From the NCBI GenBank assembly GCA_014529385.2, contig CM043960.1, positions 121,615,543 to 121,679,542 of the forward strand: a DNA stretch of 64,000 bases. Reading direction: 5' to 3'. Every line of letters starts with the position of its first letter. The first letter of the stretch is position 1. Under the pieces are notes generated by a model. The model did not search any database and was not told where the DNA came from. It was given only the letters and a program-made list of their open reading frames with translations. The DNA comes from Adiantum capillus-veneris (Eukaryota; Streptophyta; Polypodiopsida; Polypodiales; Pteridaceae). A program made the translations under genes and the position numbers. Of the stretch, positions 1 to 11,079 are shown piece by piece.

Positions 1-1420
1 TTGGGATTTTTGTTCTACAAACAAATCAAGGGGGCATATTCGCTCCATAACACAAAGAGGAGAAGCTTCGGCCTAGCTAGTCGCAGAATGACCATGTGAC
101 AACTGATGGCAAGTGCAGCAGAGCAGGTAGTGGACAAGATGGCAAGCATCCCAAACACGGAGGCGGGAATCCCTACTAAAATTTGCTCTCCATATAAGCT
201 AGCTCTTTGCAGCACTTTGAGCATGCAGGCACCTTGACACGACCTGTCAAAGCTGATCATGGCAGAGAACATCGGAATGGCAACTATAAACTCTTAAAGT
301 ATCTTGCAAGAGTGAAAAAGGCCATTCATGCTTTATCGGAAGCTTGGAGATTCTAGTGGTAGTGGGCCATTATCATCTTCACCTTCTAAGGTTTGCGTAA
401 AATGCTATAGCTTGTTGCTATGGCAATACTGTAGCATGTTTCCAAACTTATGAACAATGGTGCTCACGTATTTCGGGCCTACACTTAATACAAGTGCTGG
501 CATTGAGTGTTGCTTAGAGATGATCAAGGGGCTCCTATAGGTGACGACAACAATACGTAAAATGAGAATGGAGATGGCCTGATCATATTGCTTATCATGG
601 AGATAAACAAGATTGCAACTAAATTACATCTGGCCTGACTCCGTCTATCAGATGCTTGCCCAGAACAATGCCAAATTTGCACGATGGAGTCCAATAGCTT
701 CAGGTGAAAGGAATTCATAAGTCTTCTTGAATTTGAGCATCCCATCCTGACAAAGGCAAGACTAAAATTTCAAAGTAACCCGACAAGCTCTGCTTATTTT
801 TGACCCACAAAAGTAATAACTTCTGAAGAAATTGCTTCCCCATGGAGTTTGAAAAAGACACACAATATAAACCTACATTTACCTATTGAGCATAAAAAAC
901 CTCAAACCTGGTGTATGCCACTCTCATGGTCAAAAGCATGCACGCCTACAATCGCTTTATGGCATTGGACAGGCATGCCACTATAATCAGCCACCTACAG
1001 AGTTCTTGGACAACAGATGTGAAATGCTTATGTGATAAATGATGCCGGAAAAACCTCTCCAAAAAGATACGCATTAAGAAAAACTTCTGGCACATTGATT
1101 ACCATCTTGTTGGTGGCTACAAGGTGCCTCGTCTTTATACCTGGTGTGAAGTCCACCCATTTCATCTTCACCACGTGTCGCAATGCCCATTACAACCTGC
1201 CAACATCTGCCACCTAAAGTCAAGAAGCAGCATTTCCTTGAGAACCTTTTTTGTAGATTCCCATTTTTCAGCCTACAAAGTAAAAATTCTCTTTAAACTG
1301 TTGTAAAGACAGATGGACCTAGAGCATACACATTTATGGTGCCGGCTCATAAGCTACAAGAGAACGAGCATCCTACACTTTACGACCAAAGTGTTAAGAA
1401 TGCAGACATGGGACTTAGAC
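1..1420. other. Left-edge region, mostly non-coding
   Basis: No convincing protein family is seen here. It may hold the 3' end or 3' introns of the minus-strand gene whose exons lie at 1421-2297. On the minus strand there is a good acceptor (pyrimidine-rich, ending at 747) followed from 746 by a 32-codon open frame that ends at a TGA near 648; this is a candidate terminal exon, but its link to the exons upstream is unproven. Short frames at 15-272 and 524-745 have no recognisable domain. Confidence 0.3.
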
Positions 1421-2297
1421 CTATGTAAGCTTTACAAAACTGTCTTGGGCAAGTTGATATTCAGAGGACTCCATGATACCCACACCTGGAAAACTTTGTC
1501 TTGACATTGCATTTCATGTTAACTGATGCGACTATGGAGTAGAGGATAGCAAGGGCAATAATGCAAGTTAGAAACCTCCATTTCTGGACTAACTCTAGTG
1601 ATCATTGGAGTTGAGCATTGGATGTTGCTGCACTACCAACCAGCACCCCCTCTTTCACACACTCCCACACCCCCAAAATCATCTTCAAAAGTGCAAGGAA
1701 TCATCAACATATTTATAATTCTTTACCAGTTCACATTGACTCACATAATACAAACTCGTATCTTATGCAGGTGAGATGTGCATTACTACTTCTTGCAGAT
1801 CATAAAGTCTGGCTTCTAGTAAGCATACCTTAATTCTCTGAGCCAGAACTTCTGCTTCTTTACTCTGATAAGACAACAACTAGAACAATCACTATGTAAA
1901 TAGAATCAAGACAGACATGGTGAAAAGACTTAGCTGTAGTCTCTGTAGTCTAAAAGCTCCATCAGCCATCCATTACCTTTCTTGCTACTGCCATGCCAAC
2001 ATGCTCCTGATCAGTTTCTGAATGTATGCTATGTTTAAAATGTTGCTTGAGCTCATGGATAGCAGCCAAAGCCACGTTAACTCGTCTAGCCCTCAAAACA
2101 CACACACAATGCTCATACAAGTTTCTAGTAGAAAGCTCTTTTAGAAAGGAGGTCAAATGCTTGCTACCTTCCGTGCAAATGTGGCAAACTTTAAAAGCAA
2201 TGTGGATGGTATCAAGAAATGTGTTAGGTGTCAGAAGAGCGCTCTCCAATTCCTCGAGGGAAAATTCAACCTTAATGTTCAACATTGATCGAAAGAC
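1421..2297 (-). CDS. Exons of a spliced gene with a DDT-like segment (partial)
   Basis: Two well-formed exons are visible on the minus strand. Exon A, 2297-1977, is exactly 107 codons in phase 0 between an acceptor ending TACTGCAG and a donor AAAG/GTAATG. Exon B, 1864-1829, is a 36-bp microexon of 12 codons in phase 0 between TTATCAG and AAG/GTATGC, reading SKEAEVLAQRIK. A weaker third candidate, 1485-1421, opens after TTTTCCAG and ends at TAG, but its phase does not join directly to exon B, so an exon may be missing between them. Exon A contains FSLEELESALL followed by LDTIHIAF, which resembles the DDT fold of plant chromatin-remodelling proteins; this family call is tentative. Upstream exons are not seen and could lie beyond the LINE at 2.75-7.1 kb, which would then be intronic. 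Confidence 0.45.
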
Positions 2298-2413
2298 CTG
2301 CAGTATCAGTATTAAGTCAAACTATGTTTGCATTTTACCATGTAACAGTGTTCCAATCTTTGGGACTTAGCTTCAAGCCTCCCTTGCAAACACAGGGCAA
2401 GAGAGCACAAAAA

Positions 2414-2549
2414 GTGTGTGTGTGTGTGTGTGTGTGCCTGAAGTGATCGAGAGAGAGAGAGAGAGAGAGAGAACATGAACGGGAGAGGCATTGAGGAGGA
2501 CGTACTCAACCCTAAAGAACGAGCAGTTTGAATGCTCTCCCGTTCATGT

Positions 2550-2610
<61 letters not shown>
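2414..2610. repeat. Inverted repeat with microsatellite arms
   Basis: A (GT)n tract at 2414-2436 and a (GA)n tract at 2449-2472 run into ACATGAACGGGAGAG, ending at 2487. After a spacer of about 47 bases the exact complement, CTCTCCCGTTCATGT, begins at 2535 and runs into (CT)n (2551-2566) and (CA)n (2567-2610). The arms are thus mirrored including their microsatellites, giving a potential hairpin of more than 35 bp. No protein-coding signal is present. Confidence 0.85.
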
Positions 2611-2613
<3 letters not shown>

Positions 2614-2747
2614 CCGTTTTTTGACCTAGTAGACAACAGTTCACTCTTTTGACCATAACTCGCTCATTTGAACTCCGATTTAGGTGATCTATAGCCTCAA
2701 TCAAAGAGCACGAAGCCCTCTACGCATTGCTGTAAAGACATAATTTT

Positions 2748-3767
2748 TTGTGTAATGGAAGGCTTTGCTGTAACAGCATCTCAGAACTAAAAAAATTGTC
2801 AAAACTTTTTGTCTTTGTTGCCAACTTGAAGGCAATGTTAGACAAAACTCGCAAGGGTGGAAAATCCACACTCGCTATGGAGAATGATGCAAAATCTCCA
2901 AGGAATTTGGATGCTAATTCAACCACATCATCTACAACAACGGAAGTAATGATCATGGCTTACTTGATCTCATTACATGAAATCGTCAACAAGCAAGGTG
3001 AAGAGTTGCGCGCACTTGCAATGGAGAATGGCATTTTAAAAGTTCTCGTTGTGGAGGATGAGCACCTCAAGAAGGTTCTTGAAATGCAAACAACACGCTT
3101 GATGCATCTTGAGAATGAAGTTCAAGAATGTAAACGCTCTCTTGTTGACATGAATGTATTGAAAGAGTATTTGAGCAAAGTTAAGAGTGATCATGTATTG
3201 AAAGAGGAAACGATAGATAGAATACGACATGATGTATGTGAGATGAAAAATGCATCCAAATCATGGGCTGATATATGTAAGGATAATGTGGTTTCTACAT
3301 CTCCTATCATGCAAGCCGTTGTCCAAGCAAAAAATGTAGAGAATGTGGACACTCAAGAATTGCAAGAACGACAAAAATGCTCAAAGAACATTGTCATTCA
3401 TGGAATCAAGGAGGAAAGCATGGAAACACCCCAATCTCTTGCGGTTGCTATTGAAGAGTTTTTTGCTACACACTTTGGCACGTCATGAATCATGGCTTAT
3501 GGTTCACATCGAGTTGGAAAACAAGGAGTCCCTCGTTCGGGAGAAAGATCTATTGTATGTACCATGGCTAATGAGGTAAAGAGAAAGATCATCCTTGACA
3601 ATAGTTGGATCTACCTCAAAGGAACGGGTTGTAATGTATATGACGATCGCACTCTTATGCAACAAAATGTACATCGTAAAGCATATGAGGAAAGAAGTAA
3701 GAAGATTAACTTGTCATCTCAAGAAGAAAAGCCACTTGAGGAGGATGCAAGTCCACCCAACAAATAG
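2748..3767 (+). pseudogene. LINE ORF1 protein, broken
   Basis: The first frame (2748-3488, 246 codons) holds a lysine/serine-rich start and then a long heptad-like coiled coil, with leucines and charged residues around residues 65-150. It ends in NIVIHGIKEES, the start of an RRM-like fold typical of LINE ORF1 RNA-binding proteins. The second half of that fold is in another frame at 3492-3767, where HRVGK, ILDNSWIYLKG and a DDRT segment appear, so a frameshift or small deletion near 3488 has split it. ORF1 proteins form trimers that coat element RNA. The family assignment is by architecture and position just upstream of the endonuclease; the start codon is uncertain. Confidence 0.6.
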
Positions 3768-3773
3768 GGACAC

Positions 3774-4670
3774 ATGATCTATGAGACCAACTCACGCTTG
3801 CAAATAAGCTTTTGGAATTATAACGGGTATCCATATAATGCGGAAATTGGCAGTGATGAGCTTATCAATGACTCCGATGTGATAATTCTTGTCGAAACAT
3901 GGGAGCATGATGCGCAAAAAATTCTTGGATTTGACAAATACGATGTGCATTCTTTGATGTGGGTCAAAAATGCAAAGCAACGAAGAGGCCAAGGAGGTGT
4001 AGCATGTATGACCAAAAAGGGTTTGAAAGATGTTTCTATTGTCAAAAAAGATAAGTATAAATGCTACTTATGGCTGAAAATCAGCCCACCAAATGGTCGA
4101 GTCATGTTTGTGGTTGGTTGCTACATTCCTCACTATGAATCGAACTTTTATGCTTGCTTGGATATGGATAGAGATAAGCTCTTTGTTGAACTAGAGGAAG
4201 ACATTGCTCATTACAAGGATCAAGGTGAAGTCATTGTTTTTGGAGACATGAATGCTCGCACAAATAGGTTACAACACGACACACAACAAGTCGACATGCC
4301 GCATGTCTCCAAAAGAATGGATGACTCATACACGTATAATCAAAGTTCTAATGATGCAAAGCTGGATCACTATAGAAAGTCACTTCTACATATGTGCAAT
4401 AGTATTGGAATGCTCATTGCAAATGGTGTATCTCTATGGCAAGGCACCAATGACTTTACATATAGAAAGCACAATGGTGATAGCGTGATTGACTATATGT
4501 TGTTCTCGGAAGCCACTCTAGAATGCATACAAAGCTTTACACTTGGTGAATGGAATCCGGAATTGGATCATAGGATGTTATGTATTGACCTCAAGTGTGG
4601 TAAACGGCCCGAGCATGTAGTCTCCAATCATGATGTGAATCATTTCTACCTACGTCTTGACTTCAAATGA
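3774..4670 (+). pseudogene. LINE APE-type endonuclease domain
   Basis: A 298-codon frame begins ORF2. It shows the ordered motifs of the exonuclease/endonuclease/phosphatase fold: SFWNYNG near the start, VIILVETW with the catalytic glutamate around residue 42, VIVFGDMNARTN around residue 158, SVIDYMLF around residue 237, and PELDHRML with the catalytic Asp-His near residue 265. In LINEs this domain nicks target DNA to prime reverse transcription. The frame stops at 4670, before the reverse transcriptase, so ORF2 is interrupted here. Confidence 0.8.
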
Positions 4671-4799
4671 GCACTTATATATGCTGATATGGTGGACCAA
4701 ATGTTAAGCATGATAGAGCATCAAGAGAGCCCAACATTAGAATGCAAGTGAAATTTTTTCAAAGAAGTAATTTGCTCTTGTGCGAAGGAATTCTTTTCG

Positions 4800-6571
4800 G
4801 TGAAACACATGTCTTGCAAAAGGTCTAAGAAGGGTAGCACCAAGAAGAAATGGTTTGACATGGAATGTAGTCAAGCCCAAAAACACTTGCTAAGATTGGA
4901 TGCAAGCAAAGACAAGGAAGTTTACTTGAAATGTTCACAGACATACAAAGTACTTGTTCAAAAGAAGAGGAGAAGGTGGGAAGTCAAAAAACAACTTCTT
5001 TTAGCGCAAGAGAAAGCACATGCATGTGGCAAGTTTTGGCAAAATCTAAAAGGCAAGCGTGTTGAGAGCTTTGGTGACTTGACTCTTGAGGATATGCATA
5101 TGCATGGCAAGAACCTCTATGAGAAACCCAATGTTGATAAGATGGAGTGTTGTAGCTCCCTTCCCTTTATGTCTCCCTTCTTTACCATTGAAGATGTATG
5201 CCGCGCGCTTGAGAAACTTCCTACTCACAAGGCAGGGGACCTTCAAGGTGTCAAGGCTGAAATGATTAAATGGACAAGCAAGAAAACACGATATTGGATA
5301 TGCGATATGTTTAACCTTGCACTTCATCATGGCATGCCTCATGATTGGAGTGCAAATTGGATCAAACCTTTGCGCAAAGGAGGAGAAATGTGAACAACTA
5401 TCGCACTATAATGGTTGGTTCTTTGATGGCAAAGTTATTTGGATGTATCATGGAGATGAAGATAAGTGAATGGGCTGAAAAGAATGGCAAACGTGCGGTT
5501 GGCCAAGTACGTTTTTGAAAGCATCATAGCACTATCAATCACCTTGTCACTCTTCGAGTTCTTATGGAAGCGTCTCGATTGAAAGGAAAAAAGTTTTATT
5601 GTTGCTTTGTGGATTTTCAAGAAATCTTTTGACATGGTACCGCGAGGAAATCTTTGGAGACGTATGCAAAGCCTTCAAGTGCTGAGAGAATTTATGCATA
5701 CAGTCTTTCGCATCTACCAAAAAGTGATATGTCGATTACGTATGGGGGATGGAATTTCAGAATTTTTTGCAAGCACCATTGGTGTCAAACAAGGATACCC
5801 ACTTTCCACAACCCTCTTTGGGCTACTCATTGATGAATTGGAATGCATGGTTCTTGATTTTATGCAGCAAGAAGGCATAGAAGAGGTTAAGATCAGAAAT
5901 GAGTTGATCATGCTTTTGATTTATGCCGACGATGTAGTGCTCTTGGCATATACCTTAGAAGATGCACAAAAGCTTATGAGTGTCTTCGAATGCTTTTGTC
6001 TACATAGCAAGCTGATCGTGAATGGATCCAAAACCAACGTTATGCTTGTAAAGACCCTCAGTGATGAAAATCCATGCATTGTATACAACAATGAGCAACT
6101 TCAAGTGGTAGATCACTTCAAGTGGTAGATCACTTCAAGTACCTTGGCCTTGAGGTTCCATCCAATCATGAATGGAAGGATTGTGCAATGTGTCGCTTGG
6201 AAGCCGGAAAGAGGGCTTATTATGCATTTGAGAACATGTGCAATGCTGGAGAGATCAAGTGTTGGGCTCTCAAAAAGTACCGGTACTTCTTTATGGAGTG
6301 GAGGTGTGGGGTGGAAGCATCGAGAAGTCTACTTGAAAAGAGTTTGAGAATGTCCAAAAGCGTTTTCTCACCAACTTTCTCCAAGTCAAGACACAAACAC
6401 CCTACATGCTCTTACTTCTTGAGTCCGGATCGCTTCCCATTGAGGTCTTGGGCATGCAAAGGGTTGTGGAGTACATGCTTAAGACACAACGTAGCCCTTT
6501 GCATCGACTTCCTAGAATCGCATATGAAGCAAGTCAAAAGGTCCAAAAGACATGCAAGAGCAAAATACTAA
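4800..6571 (+). pseudogene. LINE reverse transcriptase, broken by frameshifts
   Basis: The pre-RT segment and fingers lie at 4800-5393 (for example LEKLPTHKAGDLQG). A frameshift follows near 5390, and the palm continues at 5607-6128 with GVKQGYPLSTTLFG and the intact catalytic box YADDVVLLA. At 6104-6137 a 17-bp unit (CTTCAAGTGGTAGATCA) is tandemly duplicated, which ends the frame; the thumb region resumes in another frame at 6122-6571. Two independent lesions at least therefore inactivate the enzyme. Confidence 0.8.
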
Positions 6572-7118
6572 GTTCGGGGTGGATGCTTGACATCAAGAAA
6601 TGGTTTGGAAGATGGGATGCATGTCACTTGGTCAAGGGTGCGTCGATCAACTCCGAAGTTAATGAGGCCTTCTTACAATGCCAATGTATCACAGCTTGGG
6701 AGAAATCCGGAGGTTTCGCTTCAACCATTACACCACACATGTTGCCCCAAACTACAAATCTCTCTTCTTCTCTGAACGAGGTAACCGAACCCATCCCTAC
6801 ATCCTTGAGCCCATCCTGTTGAGTGCGATCCGCACCATTGCCTCCATTCATCTTAGCTCCCATTCTCTACTCTGCGAGATAGGACGTTGGGGCACGGGCG
6901 AGGAGTGTCATCTACTTTGCACCTTATGCCCTCGTCAAGTGCGAGAGAGTGAGTACCACACACTACTTGAGTGCTCAGCTTTTGACCACATTAGGGCCTC
7001 TTTTCCCCATATATTCAACCTTGAGCTCTCCCTACATACCTTCCTCTCCCAACCACGATGTGGACTCTCTATTGCAACGCTCATTTTAGCCATTTTGAGC
7101 ATCGAGAGTCACTTATGA
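6406..7118 (+). pseudogene. LINE ORF2 C-terminal zinc-binding region
   Basis: Frames at 6406-6822 and 6678-7118 carry the end of ORF2. The second contains a cysteine/histidine cluster with LCTLCPRQ followed by YHTLLECSAF, the pattern of the zinc-binding tail found behind plant LINE reverse transcriptases. It is split across frames like the rest of ORF2. About 80 bases later the sequence enters a pure (CT)n tract. Confidence 0.6.
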
Positions 7119-7185
7119 CCTCCACTCACACCACCTGACATGTTCATTTGGTCCCATAGGTCATATTTGATCTCCGAGGATGATA

Positions 7186-7334
<149 letters not shown>

Positions 7335-7339
7335 CCACG

Positions 7340-7510
7340 TCAATCAACTTCCAAAATTTGAGTCGTTTTCAATTTCAAAAATGCCGGTTGAGGGCAAGGG
7401 AAAAAGGAGAAACCCCGCCCCGAAAAAAAGAAAAATAGTGTGAAACCTCAAAAATTAAACCTAATTTTTTAAAATTTCCCCTTGGCAAATTCAGGGAAAG
7501 AAATTTTGTA
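7340..7510 (+). repeat. Dispersed repeat, copy 1
   Basis: The block containing AAATAGTGTGAAACCTCAAA and CTTGGCAAATTCA resembles 17440-17575, which carries AAATAGTGTAAAACCCCAAA and CTTGGCAAATTCA at the same spacing. Both copies lie just beside long CT tracts. The element type is unknown. Confidence 0.6.
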
Positions 7511-7702
7511 TGTTTGGAAACAATGCACTGGCAGGGCTGGAGATTGGAGTCCAAGTATCTCTCTCCCTCTCTCTTTCTCTCATTAGTCTCTGCACTCATC
7601 CCATTGAAGGTGGTTTTGCAGCATGTGGGTACTATGATTGTATAGTTTAGCTCAGGCCACATTGGCCGATGAACCTGCAAAGGCCACATGGCCAATAGGC
7701 GG

Positions 7703-7705
<3 letters not shown>

Positions 7706-7777
<72 letters not shown>
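7706..7777. repeat. (CT)n microsatellite
   Basis: 72 bases of uninterrupted CT repeat. The stretch between here and the previous tract shows no gene; a shorter impure CT tract lies at 7560-7581. Confidence 0.98.
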
Positions 7778-7780
<3 letters not shown>

Positions 7781-8126
7781 ATTGACAATTAAGATCCGGT
7801 TTTGAGTGCTTAGCATGCAAAACAGGGCAAATATTATGTCTAAAAATAATGAAGCAATTCATCTTGAGAGCCTACTTAACAATCAAATTCTAGTATTAAT
7901 AGATAATCAAGTCTTCTTATGAAAAGCTACAAACCTTTTTGTCTGTCAAGAGATGTAATCGCACGACCATGGGTATTTTGAGAATTTTGGAAAAATTGAA
8001 GGGCATTTTGGGAATTTGTGACAAAAACTTGGGGATGTTTTGGGAATTTTTGAAATGAGGTGCTTTGGGGCCATGCATGTGCAGACAGTTGCGCGTGCAA
8101 CCCATCAAGATTTGAGACCATCGACT

Positions 8127-8130
<4 letters not shown>

Positions 8131-8223
<93 letters not shown>

Positions 8224-8285
8224 CTACCAGCCAGTGCTTTGATGGAGGCCCGAGAGAGAGAGGAGAGAGAGAGAGAGAGAGAGAG
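8131..8285. repeat. (GA)n microsatellites
   Basis: A perfect GA tract at 8131-8220 is followed by a shorter one at 8252-8285. The 31 bases between them have no coding features. Confidence 0.98.
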
Positions 8286-8408
8286 CAACCCTGTTACCCG
8301 TCTGGAGTCTCTGGACGGCGGAAGGCCCCTGTGCTACCAGCGCTCTAAATACCACCCTGGACTGAGCCGCCAAGGAAACCAGTGCAGTCAAATAATCAAA
8401 CCAAAGGC

Positions 8409-8411
<3 letters not shown>

Positions 8412-8485
<74 letters not shown>
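8412..8485. repeat. (CT)n microsatellite
   Basis: 74 bases of perfect CT repeat. With 8131-8285 it forms a GA...CT inverted pair about 130 bases apart, capable of pairing in single strands. Confidence 0.98.
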
Positions 8486-8486
<1 letters not shown>

Positions 8487-8629
8487 GCTGTGTGCGTGCC
8501 TATGCGACCGACGACTACAGAGTGCACTATCGTAGCAAGCTCCTGTTGACGTGTCGGGGGGGAACCGGAATCCTTCCCCCTTTTATACTAGTATAGATGA
8601 GTGGCGCAACTTAGCCATGGTGAATGTGA

Positions 8630-8800
8630 ATGTATATGTATGTATGTACATATGTGTGTGTTTGTGTGTAATACTTTATTTGTACGATGTGTATGTATGT
8701 GTGAAAGACATACAGATGTGTTACACACAGATGGTGTGTATATGTACATGTGTATTTATGTATATATATATATTACACACACACACACACATAGTATGTG
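8630..8800. repeat. TG/TATG-rich low-complexity tract
   Basis: Imperfect TGTA, TG, TA and CA repeats run through this interval and end in (CA)n near 8790. A C-rich stretch follows at 8800-8840. No gene is seen between 8490 and 8970. Confidence 0.85.
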
Positions 8801-8974
8801 ATACCCCTCCCCACCCCCACCCCCCCCTGATGCCCCCTCCCTTATGTATACAGTATGAGTATGAAATAATGAGGGGCTACCCCTATTGTATACGCTTATG
8901 TACAAAATCCAAAACCCCCCCTCTTGTACACTCACGTGGTACCATACGAAAAAACACAGTGAATTCCCCAGGCT

Positions 8975-9197
8975 TCTAATAGCTCAATAGCGGTGAAGCC
9001 GTAGGCAAGCCCCGTAGGACTCCACTATCAAGACCATAGCTCTCGACAGTGTTGCCCCGTTATCTACATGAAGTAGGCATACTCCAAGACTGAAAACTCC
9101 CTATTCTACTTACTCAAATGCAATTAATAATACCATAGTCAGCTTGAAGACCTCTCTTCTTGAGCAAGAAAAGAGAAACCTTGTGCTCTGATACCAA
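8975..9197 (-). mobile_element. LTR element leader and primer-binding site, copy A
   Basis: Read on the minus strand, TGGTATCAGAGC (9196-9185) is the classical primer site complementary to initiator tRNA-Met. It follows an LTR end TACA at 9201-9198 with one intervening base. The leader beyond it, down to about 8975, is homologous to 12640-12857: both share AGCAAGAAAAGAGAAACC (plus strand) just before the primer site and TAGCTCAATA farther on. Confidence 0.75.
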
Positions 9198-9955
9198 TGT
9201 AGCATTTAATGGGGTAGTAACTTATGTGTAACGGAAATTAACATAGACATAGTGAGAATTTCATTAAGAATAGATTCCTAATGAGCATATCAAGATTGCT
9301 TGGTTGGAGAGAGAGCAACAAAAGCATAACACCTCGTTAGAATTAGGCATGAACAATACTTCAAAAAGAGAGAGAATTTAAGCTATTGACAACAGTTGAG
9401 GACCAGATGTACATGGAGCTTTGTATTATAGGTCCCCCCTCCAAAAAACTTTGTATTATAGGTTTCCCCCATCAAGGGAGACATTTTACAATACAATACT
9501 TTGTGTTCCTTCAATAACTTGTTGGTGCAATGAAGATGGAAGCTTCAAGCACCAAGCTTACACTTCAAAAACATAACATCGATTCCCTCACGGTCTCAGA
9601 CCCAAGACCTCACACACCTTAAAAGATGGTGAGATCTAGCGGGGTATGAGAGTAGATCTAAAGGAAGAAGAAGTATTCTTACGAGAAACAAGTATTCATC
9701 CTCACATAATCACTCTTAATAGCTTAGTATAGCTTAGTAATTAGCATGGTAGAAGAGATGAGCATGCATTGGAGCTTGGCTCTTGGTTGGATTTGAATCA
9801 CAAAGCCAAGAGTTGTTAGTGTAGGCCTCCCTTCTCACAAGCTTGGAGTAGATGATGAGCTTTCCATTAAAGCTTGAGAAGGAGATAGTCTTCTTTACTT
9901 CACACATGAGTTTGTGTGAGTGTGTGTGCCATAATGCCTTGCATAATCGTGGAAG
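9198..9955 (-). mobile_element. LTR fragment A
   Basis: This is the 3' part of an LTR on the minus strand, ending TACA at 9198 beside the primer site. It is homologous to 12871-13550 of the complete LTR B. From 9358 it is also nearly identical to 11080-11655, so that part is present twice around the gag fragment. A local duplication of CTTTGTATTATAGGT occurs at 9420-9465. Confidence 0.75.
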
Positions 9956-11079
9956 CTCTAGGAGTCTTATTGCGGGCATTTCTCTTGGGGCAAGAACTAT
10001 ATCCATGTCCTCGCTCCCCACATTTAAAACATTTGTGGTCCTTAACAAAAACCTTCAAGCTCTTTAGGAGAAAGGTTAATTTTTACCTTTGTAAACTCCC
10101 TTCTCCGATTGTTATTGTTGTTGTTATTGGAATTACCTTGGGAAGAATTTTGGGCATTGGTTTTCCCCTTTGCATCACTTTTGTCTTTTCTTTCCATGGG
10201 TTTGACATTCCTTCTAGCCCCTTGTTGGAAATTGATACGTGAAGCAACCATAGTGTGGTGGATTACTTCGGTGATAGAACCAGGCCGTTGGGAGTTGATG
10301 TACTTGGCCATCTCTTTAGGTAATCCCACACAGAATTGTTGCTTTTGCTCGGTGAAGTCTACCTTTTGAAAGACAATAGCCTTGAGATGTAAATCCCAAA
10401 ACTTGTCCACATATTTGTGGATAGACTCATGGGAGAGAAGCTTCACCATTCGGTAAGCACTTTGTCCTTTGCATCACTTGCAAGGAATTGCTTCATGATG
10501 GAAACTTGTAGAGTTTTCCATGTCTTTGGGGCTTTGCCGTTGCCATGAATGCTAGACCACCATTGATGAGCAGAATTTTGGAAGTGCATAGCTACATGGT
10601 GTATCTTGGAGGACTCAGTGAAGCCCTTGTCTCTCAAGGCCGCATTGAACTGCTCGATGAAGGCTAATACTTTGCCGGTGGCACCTTTACTAGGTGAGAA
10701 AAAGAGATACTCTTTTCTCCCTCTTTGAACTTCTTGAGATTTTGGGACGTTCGCCATGCAGGGCAAGATTTGCTATGTCCTCCCCTCTTGTATTCTTTAG
10801 GAGAATAGTTGTAGCTTTCGTCGAAAGAGGAGGAAAGGTGAAGAAGAAGGAGAAGAGGGTGACCTCTTTCTTGCCCTTTTCTTCCTTTGTTTCCTCTCTT
10901 CCCTTTCAGAGTGACAAGGAGAAGTACTGTGGGTTAACCGTTTCCTCCTGGGAGGAGTTGGCGATTGTCTAGACCGCCATCTTCGTGGAGCCACATTTTT
11001 AGAGGAACTTAGGTATTTGCTTCTTTCCCGTTATTTGGATTTCTCCTCTCTTATTGGAGAGAGTCTTCTTTTGGGGGGT
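9956..11079 (-). pseudogene. Retrotransposon gag fragment (Ty3/gypsy-like)
   Basis: On the minus strand a gag core begins at 10766, carries the conserved AHQWWSS and continues to 10443. A frameshift moves the rest to 10449-10042, with DKFWDLHLKA, a poly-Asn run and basic residues. A CCHC zinc knuckle, CFKCGERGHGYSSC, follows near 10035-9990. Gag proteins package element RNA. No protease or polymerase follows; the frame runs directly into LTR fragment A. The stretch 10800-11079 encodes only a basic Arg/Ser-rich frame of doubtful reality. This fragment appears to sit inside a rearranged LTR. Confidence 0.7.

Larger units (their letters stand above)
2748..7118 (+). mobile_element. Non-LTR retrotransposon (LINE), degraded
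   Basis: In order on the plus strand: a coiled-coil ORF1 with an RNA-binding-like end, an apurinic-type endonuclease, a reverse transcriptase with an intact YADD box, and a cysteine/histidine-rich C-terminal region. This order defines an APE-class LINE. Frameshifts and stops break both reading frames, so this copy is dead. The 5' end is not defined by any sequence signal; the 3' end lies shortly before the (CT)n tract at 7192. The clade is not determined. Confidence 0.85.

Noticed and set aside
1-745. Membrane protein suggested by the hydrophobic minus-strand frame at 15-272
   Set aside because: No family pattern, no clear start context, and neighbouring sequence looks intronic or untranslated.
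2312-2704. 130-codon minus-strand frame
   Set aside because: It consists mainly of translated GA/GT and CA repeats in a non-coding hairpin.
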